Shown here piece after piece: positions 14,866-22,949 of a DNA stretch of 64,000 bases. The notes beneath the pieces are model-generated. The model was not told where the DNA came from, did no database searches, and saw only the letters and a list, made by a program, of their open reading frames with translations. Made by a program: the position numbers and the translations under genes. Location of the stretch: positions 310,001 to 374,000 of the forward strand of contig DXXG01000004.1 in the NCBI GenBank assembly GCA_019416455.1. The letters are read 5' to 3'. Source of the stretch: Clostridiales bacterium (GTDB taxonomy: Bacteria; Bacillota; Clostridia; Oscillospirales; Acutalibacteraceae). The first letter of the stretch is position 1. Each line of letters begins with the position of its first letter.

Positions 14866-16878
14866 ATGGCCATTTTACAACAAGTTGGAAGCGCCTTGGT
14901 TTACCGTTATGACGCCGAGGAGCTCCGCATCGAGCCCTGGGGAGAAAACAGCCTGCGGGTGCGGGCCTGCAAGGTCCAGCCCATGCCGGAACGTCCCTGG
15001 GCCCTCACCGAGCCGGTGGAGCAGAACGCCCAGATCCAGATCGGGGAGAAAAACGGCGAGATCGTTAACGGACAGCTGCGAGCGGTGATCAGCACCAGCG
15101 GTTGGATCCAGTTCTTCAACGCTCAGGGGAAGGAGCTTCTCCGGGAGTACAGCCGGAACCGCCGGGACCTGTTCTCTGAAAATTGCAGTGCTTTGGAGGT
15201 GGAGGCTCGGGAATTCCGGCCCATCCTCAGCGGGGATTATCAGCTCACTGCACGGTTTGAGTCTCTGGATCCGGAGGAGCGGATCTACGGTATGGGGCAG
15301 TACCAGCAGCCCTACCTGAACCTGAAAGGCGTGGACCTGGAACTGGCTCAGCGGAATTCCCAGGCCAGCGTGCCCTTCTTCCTGTCCTCTCGGGGCTACG
15401 GCTTTTTGTGGAACAACCCCGCTGTGGGACGGGCTGTATTCGGCAAAAACATCCTGTCTTTCGAAGCGGTGTCCACTGATATCCTGGACTATTGGGTCAC
15501 TGCTGGCGACACCCCTGCTCAGATCGAGGAGCAGTACGCTTCCGTCACAGGCAAGGTACCCATGATGCCCGACTATGCCATGGGCTTCTGGCAGTGCAAA
15601 CTGCGTTACCAGACCCAGGAGGAACTGCTGTCCATCGCCCGGGAGTACAAGCGCCGGGGCCTGCCTATTTCCGTGATCGTGGTAGACTTTTTCCATTGGC
15701 CTTTGCAGGGTGACTGGAAATTCGATCCCACCTATTGGCCTGATCCCGATGCCATGATCCAGGAACTGAAGGATATGGGCATCGAGCTGATGGTGTCCAT
15801 TTGGCCCACCGTGGACAAGCGCTGTGAGCGCTATCAAGACATGGTGGAGAAGGGCTACCTGATCCGGGTGGACCGGGGCGTCCGTACCGCCATGGAATTC
15901 CAGGGAAGCACCACCCACTACGACGCCACCAATCCTGGCGCCCGGGAATATGTGTGGAGCATCGCCAAGCAGAACTACTACGACAAAGGCGTGCGGATCT
16001 TCTGGTTGGATGAAGCCGAGCCGGAATACTCCGCCTACGATTTTGACAACTACCGCTACTACCTGGGGCCCAACACTCAGGTGGGCAACAGCTATCCCAT
16101 GTTCTACGCCAAGACCTTCTTTGACGGCATGAAGGCTGCCGGTCAGGAGAACATCATCAACTTGCTTCGGTGCGCCTGGGCCGGTTCCCAGAAGTACGGC
16201 GCTTTGGTGTGGTCCGGGGATATCCATTCCAGCTTCTCCAGTTTCCGCAACCAGTTCGCAGCCGGCCTGAACATGGGCATCGCTGGCATCCCCTGGTTTA
16301 CCACCGATATCGGCGGGTTCCATGGGGGAGACCCCACTGATCCCGGCTTCCAGGAGCTGCTGGCTCGCTGGTTCGAGTATGGTGCTTTCTGCCCGGTGAT
16401 GCGCCTCCACGGCGACCGGTATCCCACCCAGCCGCAGCAGGGCACTACCGGCGGCGCCACCTGCTGTTCCGGCGCCCCCAACGAGGTGTGGTGCTTCGGG
16501 GATGAGGATTACGAGATCTGCAAGAAGTACCTGTTCCTCCGGGAGCGGATGCGTCCCTACGTGGCCCAGCAGATGGAAGCTGCCCATGAGAAGGGCACCC
16601 CGGTGATGCGGCCCCTGTTCTATGACTTCCCTGAGGACAAGAACGCTTGGGCTTGTGAGGACGCCTACATGTTCGGGCCTTCTCTGCTGGTGGCTCCTGT
16701 GATGTACGCCGGGGAGCGTCAGCGTCAGGTCCACCTGCCCCAGGGCACGGTTTGGAAGAACGTTTGGGACGGCCAGACCTATGAAGGCGGCCAGACCGTT
16801 ACCGTAGACGCGCCTCTGGACCGGATCCCTGTGTTCACCAGAGATGAAAGCCTGCTTGATATGTTCCAGGAAGGCTGA
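14866..16878 (+). CDS. Glycoside hydrolase family 31 (alpha-glucosidase/alpha-xylosidase-like)
   Basis: 670 residues, ATG after GGGGAGG. An N-terminal beta-sandwich leads into a TIM barrel. FWLDEAEPEY contains the nucleophile Asp382, and WSGDI contains the acid/base Asp452, the usual GH31 pair about 70 residues apart. The motif MGFWQCKLRYQTQEEL marks the start of the barrel. No signal peptide is present, so it acts inside the cell on imported oligosaccharides. GH31 members hydrolyse alpha-glucosides, alpha-xylosides or alpha-galactosides; the FWLDEAEPE form is nearest xylosidase-like branches, which I infer only loosely. Monocistronic. Confidence 0.88.
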   Translation: MAILQQVGSALVYRYDAEELRIEPWGENSLRVRACKVQPMPERPWALTEPVEQNAQIQIGEKNGEIVNGQLRAVISTSGWIQFFNAQGKELLREYSRNRRDLFSENCSALEVEAREFRPILSGDYQLTARFESLDPEERIYGMGQYQQPYLNLKGVDLELAQRNSQASVPFFLSSRGYGFLWNNPAVGRAVFGKNILSFEAVSTDILDYWVTAGDTPAQIEEQYASVTGKVPMMPDYAMGFWQCKLRYQTQEELLSIAREYKRRGLPISVIVVDFFHWPLQGDWKFDPTYWPDPDAMIQELKDMGIELMVSIWPTVDKRCERYQDMVEKGYLIRVDRGVRTAMEFQGSTTHYDATNPGAREYVWSIAKQNYYDKGVRIFWLDEAEPEYSAYDFDNYRYYLGPNTQVGNSYPMFYAKTFFDGMKAAGQENIINLLRCAWAGSQKYGALVWSGDIHSSFSSFRNQFAAGLNMGIAGIPWFTTDIGGFHGGDPTDPGFQELLARWFEYGAFCPVMRLHGDRYPTQPQQGTTGGATCCSGAPNEVWCFGDEDYEICKKYLFLRERMRPYVAQQMEAAHEKGTPVMRPLFYDFPEDKNAWACEDAYMFGPSLLVAPVMYAGERQRQVHLPQGTVWKNVWDGQTYEGGQTVTVDAPLDRIPVFTRDESLLDMFQEG

Positions 16879-16891
16879 GAAAAATAGTTTG

Positions 16892-16930
16892 AAAAAAGCC
16901 CGGCGGGACCTTGACAACCCGCCGGGTTTT
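16892..16930 (+). terminator. Terminator after the GH31 gene
   Basis: CCCGGCGGG / CCCGCCGGG stem followed by TTTT. Its loop contains TTGACA, used as the -35 of the next promoter. Confidence 0.85.
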
Positions 16931-16961
16931 GCGTAGTATATATATGAACGATTGCTCATAT
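16911..16961 (+). promoter_or_regulatory. Promoter and ArsR-type operator of the metal-resistance operon
   Basis: TTGACA (16911-16916), a 17-bp spacer, then TAGTAT (16934-16939). Right behind it lies the inverted repeat ATATGA-N8-TCATAT (16942-16961), the form of ArsR/SmtB-family operators, covering the transcription start. Confidence 0.7.
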
Positions 16962-16977
16962 GAAAGGATGATGAAAT

Positions 16978-17340
16978 GTGCCGGAACAGAAAAACGCCCC
17001 TCAATGCGAGTTCATGTTCGTTCACCAGGAGATCGTGGACCGGGTGAACCAAATTCTGCCCCCGGAGGAGACACTCTTCGACCTGGCGGAGCTGTTCAAG
17101 ATCTTCGGGGATTCCACCCGGGTGAAGATCCTCTACGTGCTCTTTGAAGCGGAGATGTGCGTCTGCGATATCGCCCAGCTGTTGGGCATGACCCAGTCGG
17201 CCATTTCCCATCAGCTCCAGGTGCTGAAGAAAAGCAAGCTGGTGAAATATCGTCGGGAAGGCAAGACCGTGTTCTATTCCTTGGCCGATGACCATGTGCG
17301 GGCCATCCTGGGCCAGGGCATGGACCATGTGACCGAGTAA
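16978..17340 (+). CDS. ArsR/SmtB-family metal-sensing repressor
   Basis: 120 residues from a GTG. The winged HTH (MCVCDIAQLLGMTQSAISHQL) has a CVCD pair at the position of the alpha-3 metal site. The last helix reads DDHVRAILGQGMDHVTE, an exact D-x-H-x10-H-x2-E alpha-5 motif, the Zn/Co/Cd site of SmtB/CzrA proteins. The repressor would release DNA when zinc or cadmium binds. It heads an operon with a free HMA domain and a P-type ATPase and has a matching inverted repeat over its promoter, implying autoregulation. Confidence 0.9.
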   Translation: MPEQKNAPQCEFMFVHQEIVDRVNQILPPEETLFDLAELFKIFGDSTRVKILYVLFEAEMCVCDIAQLLGMTQSAISHQLQVLKKSKLVKYRREGKTVFYSLADDHVRAILGQGMDHVTE

Positions 17341-17376
17341 GCTCAAATAAATTTACTGATAAAGGAGTCCTCAGCC

Positions 17377-17595
17377 ATGAAAAAGACCTACAAGCTCACC
17401 GATCTGGACTGCGCCAACTGCGCCGCCAAAATGGAGACCGCCATCAAGAAGATCGACGGGGTCAACGACGCCACTGTCAGCTTCCTCACCCAGAAACTCA
17501 CCGTGGACGCGGACGACAGCCGTTTTGACGATATTTTAAAGCAGATCGTCAAGGCCTGCAGGAAAGTGGAGCCGGACTGCGTCATCAACCTGTAA
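17377..17595 (+). CDS. Free-standing heavy-metal-associated (HMA) domain protein
   Basis: 72 residues, ATG after AAAGGAG. A complete HMA ferredoxin-like fold: KLTDLDCANCAAKMETAIKKIDGV with the CxxC metal site (DCANCA), as found at the N terminus of CadA-type ATPases. It is a separate protein here, and the ATPase encoded next has no HMA domain of its own. It therefore probably delivers Zn/Cd to that ATPase in trans. The DCANCA signature is typical of Zn/Cd rather than Cu chaperones. Confidence 0.88.
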   Translation: MKKTYKLTDLDCANCAAKMETAIKKIDGVNDATVSFLTQKLTVDADDSRFDDILKQIVKACRKVEPDCVINL

Positions 17596-17653
17596 CGTAT
17601 CTTTCACGGCTTTTTAGGCCGACCAATCTTGACCATGTAAGGATCTGAGAGCA

Positions 17654-19516
17654 ATGACCAGAAAACAGAAAAAGATGGCCGTCCGCATCGTGATAAGCGC
17701 CCTGCTCCTGGTGGCGGCCGTGCTGGTCCCCTACGAAGGGGTCTGGAGATTCGTGCTGTTCCTGCCCGCCTATTTCGTCATCGGCTGGGATGTGCTGTGG
17801 AAAGCTGTCCGGAACATCGCTCATGGCCAGGTGTTCGACGAGAATTTCCTTATGGCCCTGGCTACGGTGGGGGCTTTCTGTACCGGCTTTTTCGGGGAAG
17901 GCGAATATCCCGAAGCGGTGTTCGTCATGCTGTTCTATCAGGTGGGGGAACTGTTTCAAAGCTATGCTGTGGGGAAATCCCGCAAGTCTATCTCTGCCCT
18001 GATGGATATCCGACCCGACTACGCCAATGTGGAGCGGGAAGGCAAGCTGGTCCAGGTGGACCCGGAGGAAGTTGCAGTTGGTGACACCATCACGGTGAAG
18101 GCCGGGGAAAAGGTGCCGCTGGACGGGGTAGTTCTGGAGGGTACCTCCCTGGTGAATACCTCCACCCTCACCGGAGAAAGCGTCCCCCGCCAGGTGCGTC
18201 CCGGCGACGACGTAATCAGCGGATGCGTCAACCAGAACGGTCTGCTGCGCGTGCGGGTGACAAAAGCCTTCGAAGAATCCACTGTGGCCAAGATCTTGGA
18301 CTTGGTGGAGAACGCCAGCGCCAAGAAAGCCCGGGCGGAGAACTTTATCACCCGGTTCGCTCGGTATTACACACCGGTGGTGGTGCTGTGTGCCGCTGTG
18401 CTGGCTATCGTGCCGCCTCTGTTCGTGGGTGGTTGGGCCGGATGGATCGAGAAGGCACTGATCTTCCTGGTGGTGTCCTGTCCCTGCGCTTTGGTGATCT
18501 CCGTGCCCCTCAGCTTTTTCGGGGGGATCGGCGGAGCCTCCCGGCAGGGTATCCTGGTAAAGGGCGGCAACTATCTGGAGATCTTGGCGGACACGGAACT
18601 GGTGGTGTTCGACAAGACCGGCACCCTGACAAAAGGCGTGTTCAACGTCACCGCCATCCACCCGGAGGAGTACTCTGAAAGCGGCTTGCTGGAAATGGCG
18701 GCCTTGGCGGAAAGCTATTCGGACCATCCCATTTCCAAGTCTTTGAAAGAAGCCTACGGCAAGGAGCTTGACACTTCTCTAGTGGGACAGGTGGAGGAAC
18801 TTTCCGGCCGGGGCGTCCGCGCCCAAGTGGACGGCAGGACCGTCTGTGCCGGAAACGACACCTTTATGGAGGAGATCGGCGTGAAGTGGCATCCCTGCCA
18901 TCATGTGGGTACCACAGTCCACGTGGCGGTAGATGGACAGTATATCGGCCATTTGGTGATCTCCGACGAGGTGAAACCGGACGCCAAGGAAGCTATCGCC
19001 GCCCTGAAAGCCCAGGGTGTGACAAAGACCGTCATGCTTACCGGTGATGCCAAAGCGGTGGGTGAGCAAGTGGCCCGAGAGTTGGGCCTGGACGAAGTAC
19101 ACACCCAGCTCCTGCCGGGGGATAAAGTGGCCAAGGTGGAAGCTCTCCTCCAGGAGAAGAGCCGGAAAGGCAAGCTGGCCTTTGTGGGGGACGGCATCAA
19201 CGACGCGCCGGTGCTGTCCCGGGCGGATATCGGTATTGCCATGGGAGCCTTGGGCAGTGACGCCGCCATCGAGGCCGCGGACATTGTCCTTATGGACGAC
19301 AAGCCCTCCAAGATCGCCAAAGCCATGGAGATCTCCAAGCGGACCTTGCGGATCGTCCGGCAGAACATTGTGTTCGCCTTGGGTGTGAAGCTGCTGGTGC
19401 TGGCGTTGACCCCCTTCGGCCTGTCCAACATGTGGGAAGCGGTGTTCGCGGATGTGGGCGTGACCGTGATCGCCATCCTAAATGCGTCCAGGGCCTTGAA
19501 AGCTGGAAGAAAATAA
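17654..19516 (+). CDS. cadA: Zn2+/Cd2+/Co2+-type P1B ATPase without N-terminal HMA domain
   Basis: 620 residues. Membrane helices surround the actuator domain (STLTGESVPRQV), the transmembrane metal site SCPCALVIS, the phosphorylation site DKTGTLTKGV, the HP motif SDHPISKSL, and the hinge GDGINDAPVL. This is a CadA/ZntA-type exporter that pumps divalent soft metals out of the cell. It starts directly with a membrane helix, and the missing HMA module is encoded separately upstream. The weak ribosome site (AAGGATCTGAGAGCA) may limit expression relative to the HMA protein. Confidence 0.9.
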   Translation: MTRKQKKMAVRIVISALLLVAAVLVPYEGVWRFVLFLPAYFVIGWDVLWKAVRNIAHGQVFDENFLMALATVGAFCTGFFGEGEYPEAVFVMLFYQVGELFQSYAVGKSRKSISALMDIRPDYANVEREGKLVQVDPEEVAVGDTITVKAGEKVPLDGVVLEGTSLVNTSTLTGESVPRQVRPGDDVISGCVNQNGLLRVRVTKAFEESTVAKILDLVENASAKKARAENFITRFARYYTPVVVLCAAVLAIVPPLFVGGWAGWIEKALIFLVVSCPCALVISVPLSFFGGIGGASRQGILVKGGNYLEILADTELVVFDKTGTLTKGVFNVTAIHPEEYSESGLLEMAALAESYSDHPISKSLKEAYGKELDTSLVGQVEELSGRGVRAQVDGRTVCAGNDTFMEEIGVKWHPCHHVGTTVHVAVDGQYIGHLVISDEVKPDAKEAIAALKAQGVTKTVMLTGDAKAVGEQVARELGLDEVHTQLLPGDKVAKVEALLQEKSRKGKLAFVGDGINDAPVLSRADIGIAMGALGSDAAIEAADIVLMDDKPSKIAKAMEISKRTLRIVRQNIVFALGVKLLVLALTPFGLSNMWEAVFADVGVTVIAILNASRALKAGRK

Positions 19517-19550
19517 TTTACAATACTTTGGGAACCCTGAATAAGGGAAA

Positions 19551-19597
19551 GGCAAGCCCGGCGGTTTTTCCTTGGGAAGATCCGCCGGGCTGTTGCC
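19551..19597 (+). terminator. Strong GC hairpin between cadA and sufC
   Basis: GGCAAGCCCGGCGG pairs with CCGCCGGGC-TG-TTGCC. There is no T-tract after the 3' arm, so it may be an RNA-processing or Rho-type stop rather than a canonical terminator. Confidence 0.45.
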
Positions 19598-19623
19598 GGA
19601 ATTGACAGAGAGGAGAAGGCATT

Positions 19624-20352
19624 ATGCTGGAACTGCAACATATTTCCTGGACCGCGCCTGGTGGCAACCAGGTGCTGCGGGACGTGAGCCTGACCATCCC
19701 AGAGGGAAAGCTGACGGTGATCACCGGGCCCAACGGCGGCGGTAAGACTACTTTGGCCAAGATCATCGCGGGACTGGAGACTCCCGACAGCGGCAAGATA
19801 GTCCTGGATGGACAAGATATCACTCAGCTGAACGTGACGGAACGGGCTCGCCAGGGGGTGAGCTTTGCCTTTCAGCAGCCGGTGCGCTTCAAGGGCTTTA
19901 CGGTCCGGAGGCTGCTGGAACTTTCCGCGGGCCAGAAGCTGCCCACGGACAAGCTGTGCGAGATGCTCAGCCGGGTAGGGCTTTGCGGCAGAGAGTATAT
20001 CAACCGGGAGGTGGACGCCACCCTGTCCGGCGGTGAGATCAAGCGGATCGAGATCGCCACGGTGCTGGCCCGCCATACCAAGCTGTCCCTGTTTGACGAG
20101 CCGGAAGCCGGCATCGACCTGTGGAGCTTTTCCAATTTGATCGACGTGTTCCAGAGTCTCCGGGGCAAGCTCCAGGGGACGCTGATCATCATCTCCCATC
20201 AGGAGCGGATCCTTCAGATCGCCGATGAGATCGTGGTGATCTCCGGCGGGACGCTGAAAGAGATGGGACCGGGAGCGGAGATCTTCCCCCGGCTGATGGA
20301 GGACAATATCCAATGCGGCGCCTGCGCCAAAAGAGAGGCGGTGTTCGCGTGA
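19624..20352 (+). CDS. sufC: SufC-like ABC ATPase of a two-gene Fe-S assembly unit (SmsC-like)
   Basis: 242 residues, ATG after GAGAGGAG. Walker A is GPNGGGKTT, the signature is LSGGEIKRIEIA, and Walker B is LSLFDEPEAGIDLW; LSGGEIKR and DEPEAGID are typical of SufC rather than transport ATPases. It has a Cys-rich C terminus (CGACAKRE). Its stop overlaps the GTG start of the SufB/D-like gene. With no sufD, sufS or sufU nearby this is the compact SufC-SufB arrangement known from many archaea and anaerobic Firmicutes. Confidence 0.87.
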   Translation: MLELQHISWTAPGGNQVLRDVSLTIPEGKLTVITGPNGGGKTTLAKIIAGLETPDSGKIVLDGQDITQLNVTERARQGVSFAFQQPVRFKGFTVRRLLELSAGQKLPTDKLCEMLSRVGLCGREYINREVDATLSGGEIKRIEIATVLARHTKLSLFDEPEAGIDLWSFSNLIDVFQSLRGKLQGTLIIISHQERILQIADEIVVISGGTLKEMGPGAEIFPRLMEDNIQCGACAKREAVFA

Positions 20353-21266
20353 AAAGCGTGACGGAAGAACTGCTCAAGCTGGTTTCCGACTGGACAGGCG
20401 GCTTCAAGGGAGCCTTCAACATCCGTGAGGACGGAGGCTGTGCTGGCCGACAGTCCACGGAGCATATCAAGATCGACACCAAGAAGGACTTACCCGGCTT
20501 GGACATCCACATCCTGCCCGGCACCAAGGGGGAGACCGTGTCCATCCCCGCCTGTGTCACCCATGGCGACGTGGACGATTTGGTGTACAACGACTTCTAC
20601 GTGGGAGAGTACGCCGACGTGACCATCATCGCGGGTTGCGGCGTCCACACGGAAAACGGGGAGCCTGCCCGGCATAACGGTATCCACCGTTTCTTCTTGG
20701 AGAAGGGCGCCCGTGTGAAATACATCGAAAAGCACGTGGGTACCGGCCGGGGAGAGGGCATCCGCTCTATCGATCCGGTGACCCAGATTGACCTGAAAGA
20801 GGGAGCGGTCCTGGAGATGGACACCTCTCAGATCGGGGGCGTGGACCATACCACCCGCAAGACCAAAGCAACTTTAGGTCCCAAGGCCAAACTGCTGATC
20901 CGGGAGCGGCTGCTCACCGAGTACAAGCAGGAAGCCTACACCGATTTCGAGGTGGTCATGAACGGGGAAGGCTCTTCCACGGACCTGGTGTCCCGTTCCG
21001 TGGCCAAGGGGGATTCCTACCAGGCCTACCGCTCCAAGATCGTGGGCAACGCTCCTTGCGCCGGTCACTCGGAATGTGACGCTATCATCGCCGACCATGG
21101 CCGGGTGGACGCGTCTCCCGAGCTGTCCGCCAACCATGGGGACGCGGCTCTTATTCACGAAGCGGCCATCGGCAAGATCGCCGGGGAGCAGATCATGAAG
21201 CTGCGTACCCTGGGGCTGACCGAAGAAGAAGCGGAGGAAAAGATTGTGGAAGGCTTCCTTTCCTAA
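20349..21266 (+). CDS. sufB: SufB/SufD-family scaffold protein (SmsB-like)
   Basis: 305 residues from the GTG at 20349, which overlaps the sufC stop (GTGA). The right-handed beta-helix core region is short compared with classical SufB (~470 residues). Conserved features are the ACVTHGDVDDLVYNDFYVG and AGCGVHTENGEP region and the C-terminal ANHGDAALIHEAAIGKI, where ATPase contact and the cluster-building residues lie in this family. It forms a complex with SufC to assemble or store Fe-S clusters. Length and gene pair fit the minimal SMS-type system. Confidence 0.86.
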   Translation: MKSVTEELLKLVSDWTGGFKGAFNIREDGGCAGRQSTEHIKIDTKKDLPGLDIHILPGTKGETVSIPACVTHGDVDDLVYNDFYVGEYADVTIIAGCGVHTENGEPARHNGIHRFFLEKGARVKYIEKHVGTGRGEGIRSIDPVTQIDLKEGAVLEMDTSQIGGVDHTTRKTKATLGPKAKLLIRERLLTEYKQEAYTDFEVVMNGEGSSTDLVSRSVAKGDSYQAYRSKIVGNAPCAGHSECDAIIADHGRVDASPELSANHGDAALIHEAAIGKIAGEQIMKLRTLGLTEEEAEEKIVEGFLS

Positions 21267-21281
21267 AATACCGAAGAATGT

Positions 21282-21323
21282 AAAAGCCGCCGGTTTCCCA
21301 GTGTGGGATCCGGCGGCTTTTTT
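21282..21323 (+). terminator. Terminator after sufB
   Basis: AAAAGCCGCCGG pairs with CCGGCGGCTTTTTT; it also lies at the end of the convergent kinase-like gene. Confidence 0.85.
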
Positions 21324-22243
21324 CAGTTCGTTTTTTGCAAGGTTTTTCTCAAAAGTTCCTGAACTTCCTCCAAAGCGGTAAAAGGTTCCCGTCCCAGACG
21401 TTGAGCCCACTGCACTAGAAAATCCGGACCAAAATCGTGAATACATAGGCAGTCCAGCAGCCGCTCCAAGAAGCCTTCCGGGTCTTTACCAGCGAAAAGA
21501 CGCCAAAGCCGGCCATCTCCCTGGAACAGCTCAAAGGCGATGGGCCCCAGTTCGTACCAGTCGGGGGCCAGGTGGGCGTCGGCCCAGTCGATCACTGTCA
21601 GGCTGCCGTCCTTTCCTACCAACAAGTTCTCTCCGGTAAGGTCTCCATGGACCAGCACTGGGTTTTCCAGATCCAGCGTTTCCAGACGGGCCAGCAGGTC
21701 CTCCCGCAGCTTGGGGGAAAGCTTTTCCAGCCGGGAATTTTCTCGAGCTTCCCTCCTCAAGTCCCGGTCAGGCAGCAGCCCAGGAGACGGATGGTTCAGC
21801 CGGGAAAGAAGCTCTTTCAGCTGTTCCACGAATCGTTCCTGCTGGGCAGGGGAAGCGGCGGAAAGCCAGTCTCCCACTTCTTTTCCCGGGGAATAGGCAG
21901 TGGTCAGGTAGTAGAAATCATATTTGTCGGAGATCATTCCCTGGGCCGCAGGCTGAGGAGTGGGAACGCCCCAAGCGGCGGCTTGACGGCAGGCGGCAGT
22001 CTCTGTGCGGAAATCCGGTTCCGGATCCAGACCGGATTCTTTTGGGAAAAAGATCTTTAACACCAGGTCTCCGCACCGGAACACCCCGTTGGTGCCGGGA
22101 GTCAGAGGGGAGAGGGGGTGCCAGGGCAGTCCCTCCCGGCGGCAGATCTCCCGCGCCAGAGGTGAAAAGGCGGGGATGGATTGAAACACCCGTCCCCAGT
22201 CCTGCCAGTTAGTAATGGTCTCTTGAAAAAGAGGGGCGCTCAT
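21323..22243 (-). CDS. Aminoglycoside-phosphotransferase-fold kinase
   Basis: 306 residues. The kinase-like core is visible: VLKIFFPKE with the ATP Lys, the catalytic loop VHGDLTGENLL, and the metal-binding VIDWADAHLAPDW. This matches the APH/choline-kinase-like superfamily. Its substrate is unknown; in most genomes such genes are housekeeping small-molecule kinases and not resistance determinants. The ATG overlaps the stop of dcd by 4 bases (ATGA), so the two are translationally coupled. Confidence 0.82.
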   Translation of the reverse strand: MSAPLFQETITNWQDWGRVFQSIPAFSPLAREICRREGLPWHPLSPLTPGTNGVFRCGDLVLKIFFPKESGLDPEPDFRTETAACRQAAAWGVPTPQPAAQGMISDKYDFYYLTTAYSPGKEVGDWLSAASPAQQERFVEQLKELLSRLNHPSPGLLPDRDLRREARENSRLEKLSPKLREDLLARLETLDLENPVLVHGDLTGENLLVGKDGSLTVIDWADAHLAPDWYELGPIAFELFQGDGRLWRLFAGKDPEGFLERLLDCLCIHDFGPDFLVQWAQRLGREPFTALEEVQELLRKTLQKTN

Positions 22244-22761
22244 TTCTCAAAATCCTTGTACAACAGGCTGGGCTGGATGCCTGTGTTGTTCTGGTATTTT
22301 CCACTGGAGTAAGGCTCGTATTCCCCTTGGATATCGTGGTAGTAGATCTGGCAGATCTCCACGTTGGGGTAGATCCGGATGGGCTGGACGCAGAAGATTT
22401 CCAGAGTCCAGTATCCGGAGAAGCCCACGTCGCCAAACCCGGCAGTAACGTGGATGAACAATCCCAGCCGCCCGATAGAGGAGCGTCCCTCCAGCATGGG
22501 GACGAAACGATCGGTCTTGGTGAATTCGTTGGTGCGTCCCAGATAGAGCTTGTTTGGCTCCAGCACCAGGCCTGTTTCCGGGATAGTCAGAGTCTTTACA
22601 GGGTTAGGAGTTTTCATGTCCAGCTGGTGGTTTTCGTAGACCAGCAGCTGATTGTGCAGGGAAAGGTTATAACTGTTGGGGTTGAGTCGTTTTGGGTCGT
22701 AGGGCTCGATGACGATTTCTTTTCCCATGTGCTGGGCAATGGCTTTTCCTGATAAGATCAT
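22240..22761 (-). CDS. dcd: dCTP deaminase
   Basis: 173 residues. The trimeric dUTPase-like fold motifs are complete: LNPNSYNLSLHN, EGRSSIGRLGLFIHVTAGFGD (split: GRSSIGRLGLFIH, VTAGFGDVGFSGYW) and the C-terminal KYQNNTGIQPS. The Glu of VTAGFGDVGF-type deaminases and the Arg-Ser-Ser phosphate site are in place. It converts dCTP to dUTP (or dUMP if bifunctional) in thymidylate synthesis. The minus-strand promoter is clear. An APH-like kinase gene follows with overlap. Confidence 0.93.
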   Translation of the reverse strand: MILSGKAIAQHMGKEIVIEPYDPKRLNPNSYNLSLHNQLLVYENHQLDMKTPNPVKTLTIPETGLVLEPNKLYLGRTNEFTKTDRFVPMLEGRSSIGRLGLFIHVTAGFGDVGFSGYWTLEIFCVQPIRIYPNVEICQIYYHDIQGEYEPYSSGKYQNNTGIQPSLLYKDFEK

Positions 22762-22820
22762 GGGGCGTCAGTTCCTTTCTTCGCTGGGGTATGTAGATGC
22801 CGGTCTGGCGCTTTTCTTTC

Positions 22821-22849
22821 ATGATATCATGCCTGTCGTTCCCGGACAA
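22821..22849 (-). promoter_or_regulatory. Promoter of the dcd operon
   Basis: Minus-strand TTGTCC (22849-22844), a 17-bp spacer, then TATCAT (22826-22821). Confidence 0.6.
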
Positions 22850-22949
22850 GGGACTTTCCCGCAAAGATAAGGATTTACTCTTTCCTTTTCGTGGGAAATC
22901 CTGTACAATAAAAGTTGCAGTTAAAACTTTTGAGAAAGGCGGACATGGA

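Noticed and set aside
14875..17346. 823-codon open frame antisense to the GH31 and ArsR genes
   Set aside because: It spans two unrelated, well-supported plus-strand genes and a terminator. The product has no recognisable domain and is low-complexity His/Val/Gly-rich.
19551..19597. GC-rich hairpins near 16.9, 19.5 and 21.3 kb as a dispersed repeat family
   Set aside because: They share only GGCGG-type stems; loops and flanks differ. Each works as an ordinary terminator or hairpin.
21323..22243. Aminoglycoside resistance kinase
   Set aside because: Only the fold is shared; the gene is coupled to dcd and looks housekeeping.
22797..22949. Upstream extension of the MATE gene
   Set aside because: It lies upstream of the -10 element and of the ribosome site for the GTG at 22950.
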